DNA from: Bacteroidota bacterium
GTDB taxonomy: Bacteria; Bacteroidota; Bacteroidia; CAIKAF01
Reading direction: 5' to 3'
Assembly (NCBI GenBank): GCA_016866335.1
Contig: VGMT01000024.1
Span: forward strand, 1 to 35,267
DNA: 35,267 nucleotides
The translations under genes and the position numbers were made by a program. Each line of letters begins with the position of its first letter. The stretch's first letter is position 1. Positions 16,514 through 23,619 of the stretch are shown one piece after another. The notes below the pieces were generated by a model. That model was not told where the DNA came from. It ran no database searches and saw nothing but the letters and a program-made list of their open reading frames with translations.

Positions 16514-16708
16514 CTAATTTTTTGCACATGATTCTGAGGGCATCGCACCACATAGGCTACAGGCTTTTCCATCTTCATTTAAAAATGGGCTTTGGCTGGC
16601 GCATGTGCCGGCAAATTTCCCGTTTTTCTTCAACAAAATCTTTACTGCAATACCTGCAAAAGCAAGGGCTAAGAGCCCAATTACCAAAAGCAATAATGTC
16701 CAGTTCAT
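16514..16708 (-). CDS. Small Cys-containing membrane protein
   Basis: A 64-residue protein with one N-terminal membrane helix (about 3-25) followed by a short soluble tail. The tail reads GKFAGTCASQSPFLNEDGKA and then CSLCGAMPSESC. Four cysteines, two of them in a CxxC, suggest a metal or disulfide site. This pattern resembles short 'membrane or secreted' proteins I associate with Bacteroidota; that link is from memory. It is the first gene of the frr operon, with its own -7 box 26 nt upstream, and ends 34 bp before the frr start. The longer frr frame overlaps its 3' end. Confidence 0.7.
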   Translation of the reverse strand: MNWTLLLLVIGLLALAFAGIAVKILLKKNGKFAGTCASQSPFLNEDGKACSLCGAMPSESCAKN

Positions 16709-16718
16709 ATCACCGTGC

Positions 16719-16726
16719 TATCTTTG
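16719..16726 (+). promoter_or_regulatory. -7 promoter box of mazG (TATCTTTG)
   Basis: An exact TAnnTTTG match 24 nt before the mazG ATG. It lies next to the oppositely directed box at 16735-16742. Confidence 0.55.
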
Positions 16727-16734
16727 ATGTAATG

Positions 16735-16742
16735 CAAAGGTA
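16735..16742 (-). promoter_or_regulatory. -7 promoter box of the small membrane protein-frr operon (TACCTTTG)
   Basis: An exact TAnnTTTG match on the minus strand, 26 nt before the ATG at 16708. Only 8 bp separate it from the mazG box, so the two transcripts would overlap at their 5' ends. Confidence 0.55.
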
Positions 16743-16750
16743 AAAAACAC

Positions 16751-17539
16751 ATGGATTCTACACTGCTTGCCTTCGGCCGCTTACTTAAGATTATGGATGA
16801 ATTGCGCGAGCAGTGTCCCTGGGACCAAAAGCAAACTATGGAATCGCTGCGCACCCTAAGCATTGAAGAACTGTATGAACTTTCCGATGCCATTCTTTCG
16901 GAATCGCCCGATGAAATTCGAAAAGAATTGGGCGACCTTTTTCTTCATTTGGTTTTTTATGCTCGAATTGGCCGAGAAAAAAACTGGTTTAGTTTAGAGG
17001 ATGTGCTGAATGGTATTTGCGAAAAGCTGATTCAACGCCACCCACATATTTATGGAGATGTTCAGGTCAAAGACGAAAAAGAAGTAAAGCAAAATTGGGA
17101 GCAAATTAAACTGAGGGAAGGAAACCGATCGGTTTTAGGCGGGGTTCCCGCCGGCCTCCCGGCTTTGGTCAAGTGCTGGCGTTTGCAAGAAAAAGCCGCT
17201 GGCGTAGGTTTTGATTGGGAAAAACCTGAACAGGTTTGGGAAAAGGTCAAAGAAGAATTGCAGGAATTTGAAGAAGCTCGAGCCAATGGCGATGCCGATA
17301 ACCAAGAGGAAGAAATGGGTGACGTGCTGTTTGCTTTGGTAAATTATGCCCGGCTTACGGGGATCAATCCCGAAGATGCTCTAGAGCAGACGAACCGCAA
17401 ATTCATTCATCGGGTTCAAGGTATTGAGGCTTGGTTGCGGCATTACGGCCAAACTTGGAGCCAGGTTGATATTCAAGTAACCGAGGGCTATTACCAGCGC
17501 ATAAAACGGGGTGAATTCCCTCCCGAAACCACAACCTGA
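16751..17539 (+). CDS. mazG: Nucleoside triphosphate pyrophosphohydrolase MazG
   Basis: A cytoplasmic enzyme that hydrolyses NTPs and dNTPs to monophosphates plus pyrophosphate; family roles are nucleotide-pool cleaning and lowering ppGpp. The 262-residue length shows the full two-domain form. The N-terminal domain has CPWDQKQTMESLRT, EELYELSDAI and the metal-binding ELGDLFLHLVFYARIG. The second domain repeats the pattern with WEKVKEELQEFEEA and EEEMGDVLFALVNYARLTG. Both sets of acidic metal ligands look intact. The family hallmark GGVPAGLPALVKCWRLQEKA links the domains. It is convergent with glpK, with 17 bp between the stops. Confidence 0.95.
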   Translation: MDSTLLAFGRLLKIMDELREQCPWDQKQTMESLRTLSIEELYELSDAILSESPDEIRKELGDLFLHLVFYARIGREKNWFSLEDVLNGICEKLIQRHPHIYGDVQVKDEKEVKQNWEQIKLREGNRSVLGGVPAGLPALVKCWRLQEKAAGVGFDWEKPEQVWEKVKEELQEFEEARANGDADNQEEEMGDVLFALVNYARLTGINPEDALEQTNRKFIHRVQGIEAWLRHYGQTWSQVDIQVTEGYYQRIKRGEFPPETTT

Positions 17540-17556
17540 AAAAACAAGGTAAGCGC

Positions 17557-19032
17557 CTAGCCTTTCCAATTTAGGGACACCTGAACGGCCCGCGACCATT
17601 TCTGCCTTTCCTCTTGAATTGACATTGCATTTTCGGGAGTAAAAACGGCCTTAGGACTGGGATTTTCGGCCCGTTCAAGTGTCCAAATTCCCGCACCCTG
17701 ACCTGCCATTACAGCCGCACCCCAAGCGGTTGATTCTTGAATGGGACTAATGAGCACGCGTATTCCCCCTAGGTCAGCTTGCCTTTGCATCAAAATCTTT
17801 GAAGCAGAAGCACCGCCATCAACCCAGAGGGCGGATGTTGGAATGCCCGTGGCTTTGTGCATGCTGTCGAGCACATCGGCCGTTTGGTGAGCAATTGCAT
17901 CAAATGCAGACCTCACCAATTCAGCTTTGCCTGTTCCGGCATTCAATCCCAGCCAGGTACCTCGTGCGCGTGGCGACCAATATGGGGCTCCAAGCCCTGT
18001 AAATGCGGGAACAAGAATTACTCCTCCACTGTTTGGAACCGATTCGGCCAAGGCGTTTAGGCCCGCCATGGAATCGGCCAAAAGCAGTTCATCGCTCAAC
18101 CAGTTCAGCAAGGCCCCGGCCATAAATACACTGCCCTCTAAGGCAAAAAATCGGCCTTGTTGGGTTTCCCAAGCTAGGGTGCTTAATAAGGCATTTCCTG
18201 ATTCGGGTCGAGTTGATCCAGCCTGTTGCATAATGAAGCAGCCTGTTCCATAGGTGTTTTTTGTTTCGCCAGGATGCAGGCAGCCTTGGCCCAGCAAAGA
18301 GGCTTGCTGGTCGCCCAGCACCCCAGTCAGAGGTATTTCAAGAAGGCCTGGCAAAGCTATATTTCCATACATAGCATCGCTGGGCAGAATTTCAGGCAGC
18401 CAAACTCGATTTATGTTCCACAATTCCAATAATTTAGAGTCCCAATTCCCTTTTTCAAGGTTATACAAAGAGGTGCGCGAGGCGTTGCTGGCCTCGGTTA
18501 AGTGCTTGCCTAAAAGGTGGAACATCAACCAGCTGTCTACCGTTCCTAAGGCAAGAGTTCCACGGTCGGCGGCCCGCCTAACTTCAGCCTTATTTTGAAT
18601 CAACCAGGTCATTTTTCCAGCACTAAAATAGGGGTCAAGACCAAGGCCGGTGCGCTGCCTGATTTGGGTTTCCAGTCCTTGTTGCTTTAGGGCTTCGCAG
18701 GCTTCGGTGGTTCGCCTGTCTTGCCAAACAATGGCCGGAGCCAATGCTCTTCCTGTGGTTTTGTCCCAGGCCACCACGGTTTCGCGTTGGTTAGTTAGGC
18801 CAGCGCATTTCACCTCGATGCCATGGGCACGGGCGAACTGAAGGGCCTGTTCCAGGCACTCGTACAGAGCCTGCCAAAGTTGTCCGGCCGATTGTTCTAC
18901 CCAGCCATTATGAGGAAAATCAAGGGGAACCGCACGGCGGAACTCGGCAAGCCCCCTTCCCTGAAAATCAAAGAGCAAAGCCCTCACCGAACTGGTGCCA
19001 GCATCAAGACTTAAAATGCCCGTGGGTTTCAC
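17557..19032 (-). CDS. glpK: Glycerol kinase
   Basis: This enzyme phosphorylates glycerol to sn-glycerol 3-phosphate with ATP. FGGY-family blocks are clear: ILSLDAGTSSVRALLFD at the N-terminus, GLTNQRETVVAWDKTTG, IVWQDRRT, GTVDSWLMFHL, LTEASNASRTSLYN, GDQQASLLGQ, NTYGTGCFIM, VPAFTGLGAPYW and WVDGGAS. The start is set at a GTG (19032), giving 491 residues as is usual for the family. The frame stays open to 19308, but that extension is low-complexity, comes from repeat E, and precedes the -7 box at 19084-19091. GlpF and GlpD genes are not nearby. Confidence 0.93.
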   Translation of the reverse strand: MKPTGILSLDAGTSSVRALLFDFQGRGLAEFRRAVPLDFPHNGWVEQSAGQLWQALYECLEQALQFARAHGIEVKCAGLTNQRETVVAWDKTTGRALAPAIVWQDRRTTEACEALKQQGLETQIRQRTGLGLDPYFSAGKMTWLIQNKAEVRRAADRGTLALGTVDSWLMFHLLGKHLTEASNASRTSLYNLEKGNWDSKLLELWNINRVWLPEILPSDAMYGNIALPGLLEIPLTGVLGDQQASLLGQGCLHPGETKNTYGTGCFIMQQAGSTRPESGNALLSTLAWETQQGRFFALEGSVFMAGALLNWLSDELLLADSMAGLNALAESVPNSGGVILVPAFTGLGAPYWSPRARGTWLGLNAGTGKAELVRSAFDAIAHQTADVLDSMHKATGIPTSALWVDGGASASKILMQRQADLGGIRVLISPIQESTAWGAAVMAGQGAGIWTLERAENPSPKAVFTPENAMSIQEERQKWSRAVQVSLNWKG

Positions 19033-19083
19033 ATCAGCGCAATTTAAGTCCAAGATAATGGAATTGATTGAACAGCCGAAGGT

Positions 19084-19091
19084 CAAAGTAA
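19084..19091 (-). promoter_or_regulatory. Possible -7 box of glpK (TTACTTTG)
   Basis: One mismatch to TAnnTTTG, 51 nt upstream of the GTG start and just inside the gap from repeat E. Confidence 0.4.
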
Positions 19092-19114
19092 ACCAAAGGC
19101 AGAGCGGAATTAGG

Positions 19115-19262
19115 GGCCCGCGCCCCGATTGCAGCGGCAGTCGGGTTGGTCTGGGGCTAGTTGGGGCAGGCGAGGCAGGGCGACCTTGGGAGCCACTGCC
19201 CCGCCCCGCCCCAACAGCTCCCGGCCCAACCCGACTACAGCGGAAAGCGGATTGGGCGCCCA
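19115..19262 (+). repeat. GC-rich structured intergenic repeat, copy E (divergent member)
   Basis: The most divergent copy. It keeps the architecture with different bases: a perfect 11-bp helix AGTCGGGTTGG (19139-19149) with CCAACCCGACT (19226-19236), an 8-bp helix GTTGGGGC/GCCCCAAC (19160-19167 with 19208-19215), and the apical hairpin GGCAG/CTGCC plus GGC/GCC. The loop GACCTTGGGA (19182-19191) is identical to that of copy D. It lies between the divergent glpK and tryptophan dioxygenase genes and creates false N-terminal extensions of both frames. Confidence 0.8.
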
Positions 19263-19292
19263 AACCTATCCCAAAAAGCCACGCCGATTTAT

Positions 19293-19300
19293 TACCTTCG
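19293..19300 (+). promoter_or_regulatory. Possible -7 box of the tryptophan dioxygenase operon (TACCTTCG)
   Basis: One mismatch to TAnnTTTG, 17 nt before the ATG at 19318. It sits directly after repeat E. Confidence 0.35.
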
Positions 19301-19317
19301 TGTTTCATCTTTTAGGC

Positions 19318-20247
19318 ATGAAAACGAACGAAAACGAATTGCAGGCTAACCTTCGATTGCTGCAGGAAAAATACCAGGCCAGCGGGCAAGACATGAACAG
19401 CTATTTACAGGGCCTAATGCAGTCTAACTATTTGACTTACTGGGACTATATAAATTTAGACACCCTGCTAACCTTGCAGCAGCCTAAGACCTCTTTTCCC
19501 GACGAAAAGATATTTATTTTGTACCACCAAATTACCGAATTGTATTTTAAATTGTGCCTGAACGAGCTTGAGCAGGTGCCGGGACGCAGCAGCGATGCTG
19601 GCTTTTTGCTGAGCCGATTAAAACGGCTGACAGCCTATTTTTCGGCCTTAACCCATTCGTTTCAAATCATGGTAGATGGCATGGAGCCAGAACAATTCTT
19701 GCAGTTCAGAATGGCACTGCTGCCTGCTTCAGGCTTTCAATCGGCTCAATACCGAATGATTGAGATCTGGTCCACTCCCTTAGAAAATTTGCTTCAGTTT
19801 GAACTTAGGGCAAGTTTGGCAGGGAATGCCGAAACCGGGTATTTGTTGGAGAATATTTATTGGGGCCGGGGAGCTGCCGAGCTTTCGACGGGACAAAAAA
19901 CCTTGACTTTAAGGCAGTTTGAAGAAAAGTATGGACAGCGGTTTTTTCAGTTGGCCGAAGAGGTAAAAGGGAAGACCTTGTATGAAGTTTATCAAGGCTT
20001 GCCCGAGGAGGCTCGGAATCGTTCAGATTTGCGCGAGGCCTTGCGGACGTTTGACCGCTTGGTGAATATTGAATGGCCCTTAATGCATTATAAATCGGCC
20101 GTGCGGTATTTAAAACGGGACCCCGAAGACATAGCGGCCACCGGCGGAACAAACTGGCAGAAATACTTGCCACCTAAAAATCAATTTCGAATCTTTTTTC
20201 CAGAATTGTGGACAGAACAGGAGCGAGCGGAATGGGGAAGGCATTAA
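19318..20247 (+). CDS. Tryptophan 2,3-dioxygenase
   Basis: A heme enzyme that opens the indole ring of tryptophan to N-formylkynurenine, the first step of the kynurenine pathway. The ATG at 19318 gives 309 residues. Family marks are YHQITELYFKLCLNELE with the substrate-side His (H70), LLPASGFQSAQYRMIE with the carboxylate-binding Arg (R145), WPLMHYKSAVRYL with the likely proximal heme His, and ATGGTNWQKYLPPKNQ near the C-terminus. An upstream frame through repeat E is not part of the gene. No kynurenine formamidase or later pathway gene is present. It overlaps the downstream M23 gene by 16 nt. The family call is strong; catalysis is inferred from these residues. Confidence 0.9.
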   Translation: MKTNENELQANLRLLQEKYQASGQDMNSYLQGLMQSNYLTYWDYINLDTLLTLQQPKTSFPDEKIFILYHQITELYFKLCLNELEQVPGRSSDAGFLLSRLKRLTAYFSALTHSFQIMVDGMEPEQFLQFRMALLPASGFQSAQYRMIEIWSTPLENLLQFELRASLAGNAETGYLLENIYWGRGAAELSTGQKTLTLRQFEEKYGQRFFQLAEEVKGKTLYEVYQGLPEEARNRSDLREALRTFDRLVNIEWPLMHYKSAVRYLKRDPEDIAATGGTNWQKYLPPKNQFRIFFPELWTEQERAEWGRH

Positions 20248-21542
20248 AACGGTACGGGGTGGGGCGCTGGCCGATTCGGGTATGTGTGCCCCTGTTGGCG
20301 TTCTTGGTTTCCTGCGGAAAATCCGAAAAGCAAGCCAAGGAAGTGTCGCCCAGCGATTCATTGGCGGGAATCGTGCAGGCAGATTCGGCCTATGGCATGG
20401 ACTTGAATAATTTAGAGGAACAAACCTACACCATATCTTCGGGCCAAAGTTTGTCGGGCATTTTTGGGAAATTGGGCGTTTCTGCTCCGGTTTCAGAACA
20501 GTTGATTTCCCAAGCAAGTTCTTTAATGGATATGCGCAGTTTGCGTGCAGGCCATTCCTATCGGGTTTTTTGTAGAAAAGGGGCAGACGGTAAGCCTGTG
20601 TGCATGGTTTACGAACCCAATCCCCGGTATTATTTGGTGTTTCAGTGGAGCGACAGTGTACCACGGGTATACAAAGAAGAAAAAACCATGCGGTTGGTTC
20701 AAAAATCAGCGGCAGGGATAATTACCCAGTCGTTGTATCAAACTGTGGTTGATCAGGGATTGGACCCCGTGTTATGCTACAGATTGGACGATATTTTTAA
20801 GTGGTCGGTCGATTTCTTTGCATTGGCCAAAGGGGATCGGTTTCGGGTGGTGTACGAAGAATGGGAAGCCGATTCGGCCTCGATGGGCATAGAGCGCATC
20901 GTTGCGGCTTCGTTTTTGCATCGGGGTAAGGAGCAATTTGCCTATCGGTTTGAACACGATGGGCAGGTGGGCTATTATGATGTAGAGGGGCAGAGCATGA
21001 AAACCCGGTTTTTAAAAGCGCCCTTGGAATACAGCCGCATATCGTCAAAATTTTCAAAGAACAGGATGCATCCGGTACTGAAGCGGGTGAAACCGCATTT
21101 GGGGACCGATTATGCTGCCCCCCATGGAACGCCGATTGTAACGGTAGCCGACGGAATCGTAACAGATGCTCGTTTTGCAAAAGGAAATGGGAACTATGTT
21201 AAGGTAAAGCACGACGGGGTTTATACCACCCAATATTTGCATATGAGTCGTTTTGCTCCGGGCATTCGCGGAGGGGTACGGGTGCGGCAAGGCCAGGTTA
21301 TTGGCTTTGTAGGCAGCACAGGCTTGGCTACTGGCCCACATTTGTGTTACCGATTTTGGAAAAATGGCAAGCAGGTAGATCCATTTAGGGAGCAGCCTCA
21401 GGCTACGGTTCCATTGGATTCAAAATATTTGGCCGCCTTCAAAGCCAGTGTTGACACCTTGGCACCCCGTTTAACCGGCCTTTCATTTCATGAAAATTTA
21501 TTTGAAGAGGCATCTCAGACGGTAGAACTATTTATTCCATAG
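20232..21542 (+). CDS. M23 (LytM) family lipoprotein with His-to-Cys change in the zinc site
   Basis: A 436-residue lipoprotein: the ATG at 20232 gives a signal ending in lipobox LVSC (C28). An N-terminal module with EQTYTISSGQSLSGIFGKLG resembles the LysM/OapA-like domain of MepM-type peptidases. The C-terminal LytM domain has H289 and D293 (HLGTD), H337 (YLHM) and H370, but the last ligand is Cys (GPHLCYRF, C372) where the consensus is GPHLHYE. Cys can bind zinc, so it may still be an active peptidoglycan hydrolase; this variant may be a Bacteroidota subfamily. It starts inside the dioxygenase gene and ends 2 bp before a histidine kinase gene, so it is part of one transcript. Confidence 0.88.
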   Translation: MGKALKRYGVGRWPIRVCVPLLAFLVSCGKSEKQAKEVSPSDSLAGIVQADSAYGMDLNNLEEQTYTISSGQSLSGIFGKLGVSAPVSEQLISQASSLMDMRSLRAGHSYRVFCRKGADGKPVCMVYEPNPRYYLVFQWSDSVPRVYKEEKTMRLVQKSAAGIITQSLYQTVVDQGLDPVLCYRLDDIFKWSVDFFALAKGDRFRVVYEEWEADSASMGIERIVAASFLHRGKEQFAYRFEHDGQVGYYDVEGQSMKTRFLKAPLEYSRISSKFSKNRMHPVLKRVKPHLGTDYAAPHGTPIVTVADGIVTDARFAKGNGNYVKVKHDGVYTTQYLHMSRFAPGIRGGVRVRQGQVIGFVGSTGLATGPHLCYRFWKNGKQVDPFREQPQATVPLDSKYLAAFKASVDTLAPRLTGLSFHENLFEEASQTVELFIP

Positions 21543-21544
21543 CT

Positions 21545-22846
21545 ATGTTGACATCAAAAACCTTGCGCGTAGTTTCTTTGGTTTCGGGCATAGCCTTGGG
21601 TGGCCTGGTTTTAATTCAGGTATTTTGGGTTCAAAAGGCCTATCGATTTACGAACGAGCAGTTTCAAAACCGAGTAACCTTGAGTTTGATTTCGGTAGCC
21701 TCGCAGGTGTACCGCTACAACAGCGATACAACCTCGGTGCGCGAAGCGGTAACCCCCTTGGGCGACGAGGACTTCTTGGTGAGTTTAAATGGGACCGTTC
21801 CACCGGATTTTTTATTGAATCTGCTGGTTGCCGAGTTTCGAAAGCAATCTATTTTGCAGGATTTTCAGGTTGGCATGTACGATTGTTTTGCCGACAGCAT
21901 GGTTTGGCGCACCTACAACACCAAATTGGGCCCCCTTTTTTCGGGGAAATCCCCAGGAGAAGCAGTATTGAAAAAACTGCCCTCGTACACCTTTAGCGGC
22001 GATAGCCACATGATGGTGGTTCATTTTCCAGGAAAAAGAACCTTTATAGCCCGCGAACTTAGGGTATTGTCGGCCAGCACCCTGGGGGTAATGGTGATTA
22101 TGGGGGTATTTATATTTGTGGTGGTGATTGTTTTTAGAGAAAAAAGGTTGTCGGCCATGCGCCAAGACTTTATCAACAACATGACGCACGAATTCAAAAC
22201 ACCCATTTCGACCTTATTGGTGGCCGCCGAAGCTCTAAAGAAAAACGCTTCGGGTTTGGAGGGCGATCGGGTAAAGAGATATGCACAAATAATTCAAGAC
22301 GAATCGCTGCGGTTAAAGACACATGTGGAACAGATTTTGAAAGTTGCCATGGTCGAATCGGCTCGAAATAACGTGGAAAGGCAAGAGATAAATGCCAGGG
22401 ATCTTTTGCAATCGGTAAAAGAACAGTTTAAAACAAGGTTAGAAAACAAACAAGCAACCTTTGAGTTTTGCTCGGACTTGCCCACAGAACTTACTTTGCA
22501 GGGAGACAAAAACCACTTAAGCAATGCCTTGTTTAATTTACTGGACAACGCCTTGAAGTATGGGGGTGAGCAGGTTCATATACGGCTAAGGGCCGAACTT
22601 AAATCAGGTCAGCTTGTGGTAGAGGTTAGCGACAATGGCCCAGGCATTCCAAAGGCGGTTCAAGGCATGATTTTTGAGAAGTTTTATCGGGTTTCGACAG
22701 GCAATCGACACGACATAAAAGGATTTGGCCTAGGACTTAGTTACGTAAAGCAAATTGTTCGGCTGCATGGAGGACAAATTACCCTACGCAGCAAAGAAGG
22801 TGCGGGAGCGGTCTTTACCCTGAAATTAAAACCAAATTTGTCATGA
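21545..22846 (+). CDS. Two-component sensor histidine kinase
   Basis: An inner-membrane kinase of 433 residues. Two membrane helices (about 8-28 and 176-198) bracket a periplasmic sensor region of about 145 residues with no domain I recognise. The H-box is MTHEFKTPIST with phospho-acceptor H215. The ATPase domain has the N-box HLSNALFNLLDNALKYGG, the G1 box VSDNGPGIP, the F-box IFEKFYRV and the G2 box GFGLGLSYVKQI. The stop overlaps the response regulator start by 4 nt. The pair resembles RprX/RprY of Bacteroides by layout; this is similarity by family only. Confidence 0.93.
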   Translation: MLTSKTLRVVSLVSGIALGGLVLIQVFWVQKAYRFTNEQFQNRVTLSLISVASQVYRYNSDTTSVREAVTPLGDEDFLVSLNGTVPPDFLLNLLVAEFRKQSILQDFQVGMYDCFADSMVWRTYNTKLGPLFSGKSPGEAVLKKLPSYTFSGDSHMMVVHFPGKRTFIARELRVLSASTLGVMVIMGVFIFVVVIVFREKRLSAMRQDFINNMTHEFKTPISTLLVAAEALKKNASGLEGDRVKRYAQIIQDESLRLKTHVEQILKVAMVESARNNVERQEINARDLLQSVKEQFKTRLENKQATFEFCSDLPTELTLQGDKNHLSNALFNLLDNALKYGGEQVHIRLRAELKSGQLVVEVSDNGPGIPKAVQGMIFEKFYRVSTGNRHDIKGFGLGLSYVKQIVRLHGGQITLRSKEGAGAVFTLKLKPNLS

Positions 22847-23538
22847 GTGCAGCCCTTAATTTATTGTATGTAGAAGACGATGCTGCGTTGGGTTTGATTT
22901 TAAGTGAGCAATTGGGAGACGTTCCGGGGTGGAAGGTAGATTGGATATCGAATGGCAAGGAGGCGGCCGAATCGGCTGAGAAAAACACCTATGATGTGGC
23001 CGTTCTAGATGTAATGTTGCCTGGTATGGATGGTTTTACCTTAGCCAAGATGCTCAGAGAAAAAGCTCCTCAGCTACCCATTTTATTTTTAACTGCCCGC
23101 GACGCACAACAGGATGTACTTGAAGGCCTTAACCGCGGCGACGATTATATGTCGAAGCCCTTTTCGACCGAAGAGTTGCTTTTACGCATCCGGAATTTAG
23201 TGAAGCGCACCACGGCGGCAGCGGCATCGAAGGAAATGGGGTTCTTCAAACTGGGGCAATACCACTTTGATTACCAAAATTTTTTGCTGGTTCATTCAGA
23301 AGGAGAGGAACGAAGGTTAACAGAACGCGAAGGCAAATTGCTGCACTACCTTTGCCAGCAAGGTCAGGCCGTGATTCGGCGTGAAGATTTATTGCAGGCG
23401 GTTTGGGGAAAAACAGACTACTTTACGGGCCGTTCTATGGACGTATTTATTTCGAAACTAAGAAAATACATGTCGGCCGACCCAAGGATAAAGATACAGG
23501 TGGTGCATGGCATTGGATTTGAGTTTTTACGCCCTTGA
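22843..23538 (+). CDS. OmpR-family response regulator
   Basis: A cytoplasmic DNA-binding regulator of 231 residues. The receiver domain has acidic pocket E11/D12/D13, phospho-acceptor D56 (VLDVMLPGMDG), T84 and K105 (MSKPFS). The C-terminal winged helix has LTEREGKLLHYLCQQ and GRSMDVFISKLRKYM, typical of OmpR/PhoB regulators. It forms a cognate pair with the kinase encoded just upstream. Because the pair is in one operon with an M23 hydrolase, a role in envelope state or stress is a reasonable inference. Confidence 0.94.
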   Translation: MSAALNLLYVEDDAALGLILSEQLGDVPGWKVDWISNGKEAAESAEKNTYDVAVLDVMLPGMDGFTLAKMLREKAPQLPILFLTARDAQQDVLEGLNRGDDYMSKPFSTEELLLRIRNLVKRTTAAAASKEMGFFKLGQYHFDYQNFLLVHSEGEERRLTEREGKLLHYLCQQGQAVIRREDLLQAVWGKTDYFTGRSMDVFISKLRKYMSADPRIKIQVVHGIGFEFLRP

Positions 23539-23619
23539 TTAAGGATTGCCCCAAGGCATAAAGGTGGCAGGGGTTCGGATTGGGTTTTTTGGTAAATTTA
23601 CGGCAGTAAAATAGAACTC

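Noticed and set aside
16480-16578. N-terminal extension of ribosome recycling factor to an ATG at 16578
   Set aside because: The 33 extra residues have no counterpart in the family, and they overlap a separate small membrane-protein gene.
20110-20664. A 184-codon minus-strand frame over the dioxygenase and M23 genes
   Set aside because: Antisense to two genes with strong motifs; no recognisable domain or start signal.
23539-23619. Terminator after the response regulator
   Set aside because: GCCCC and GGGG could pair, but the T-run is too far and the stem is weak.
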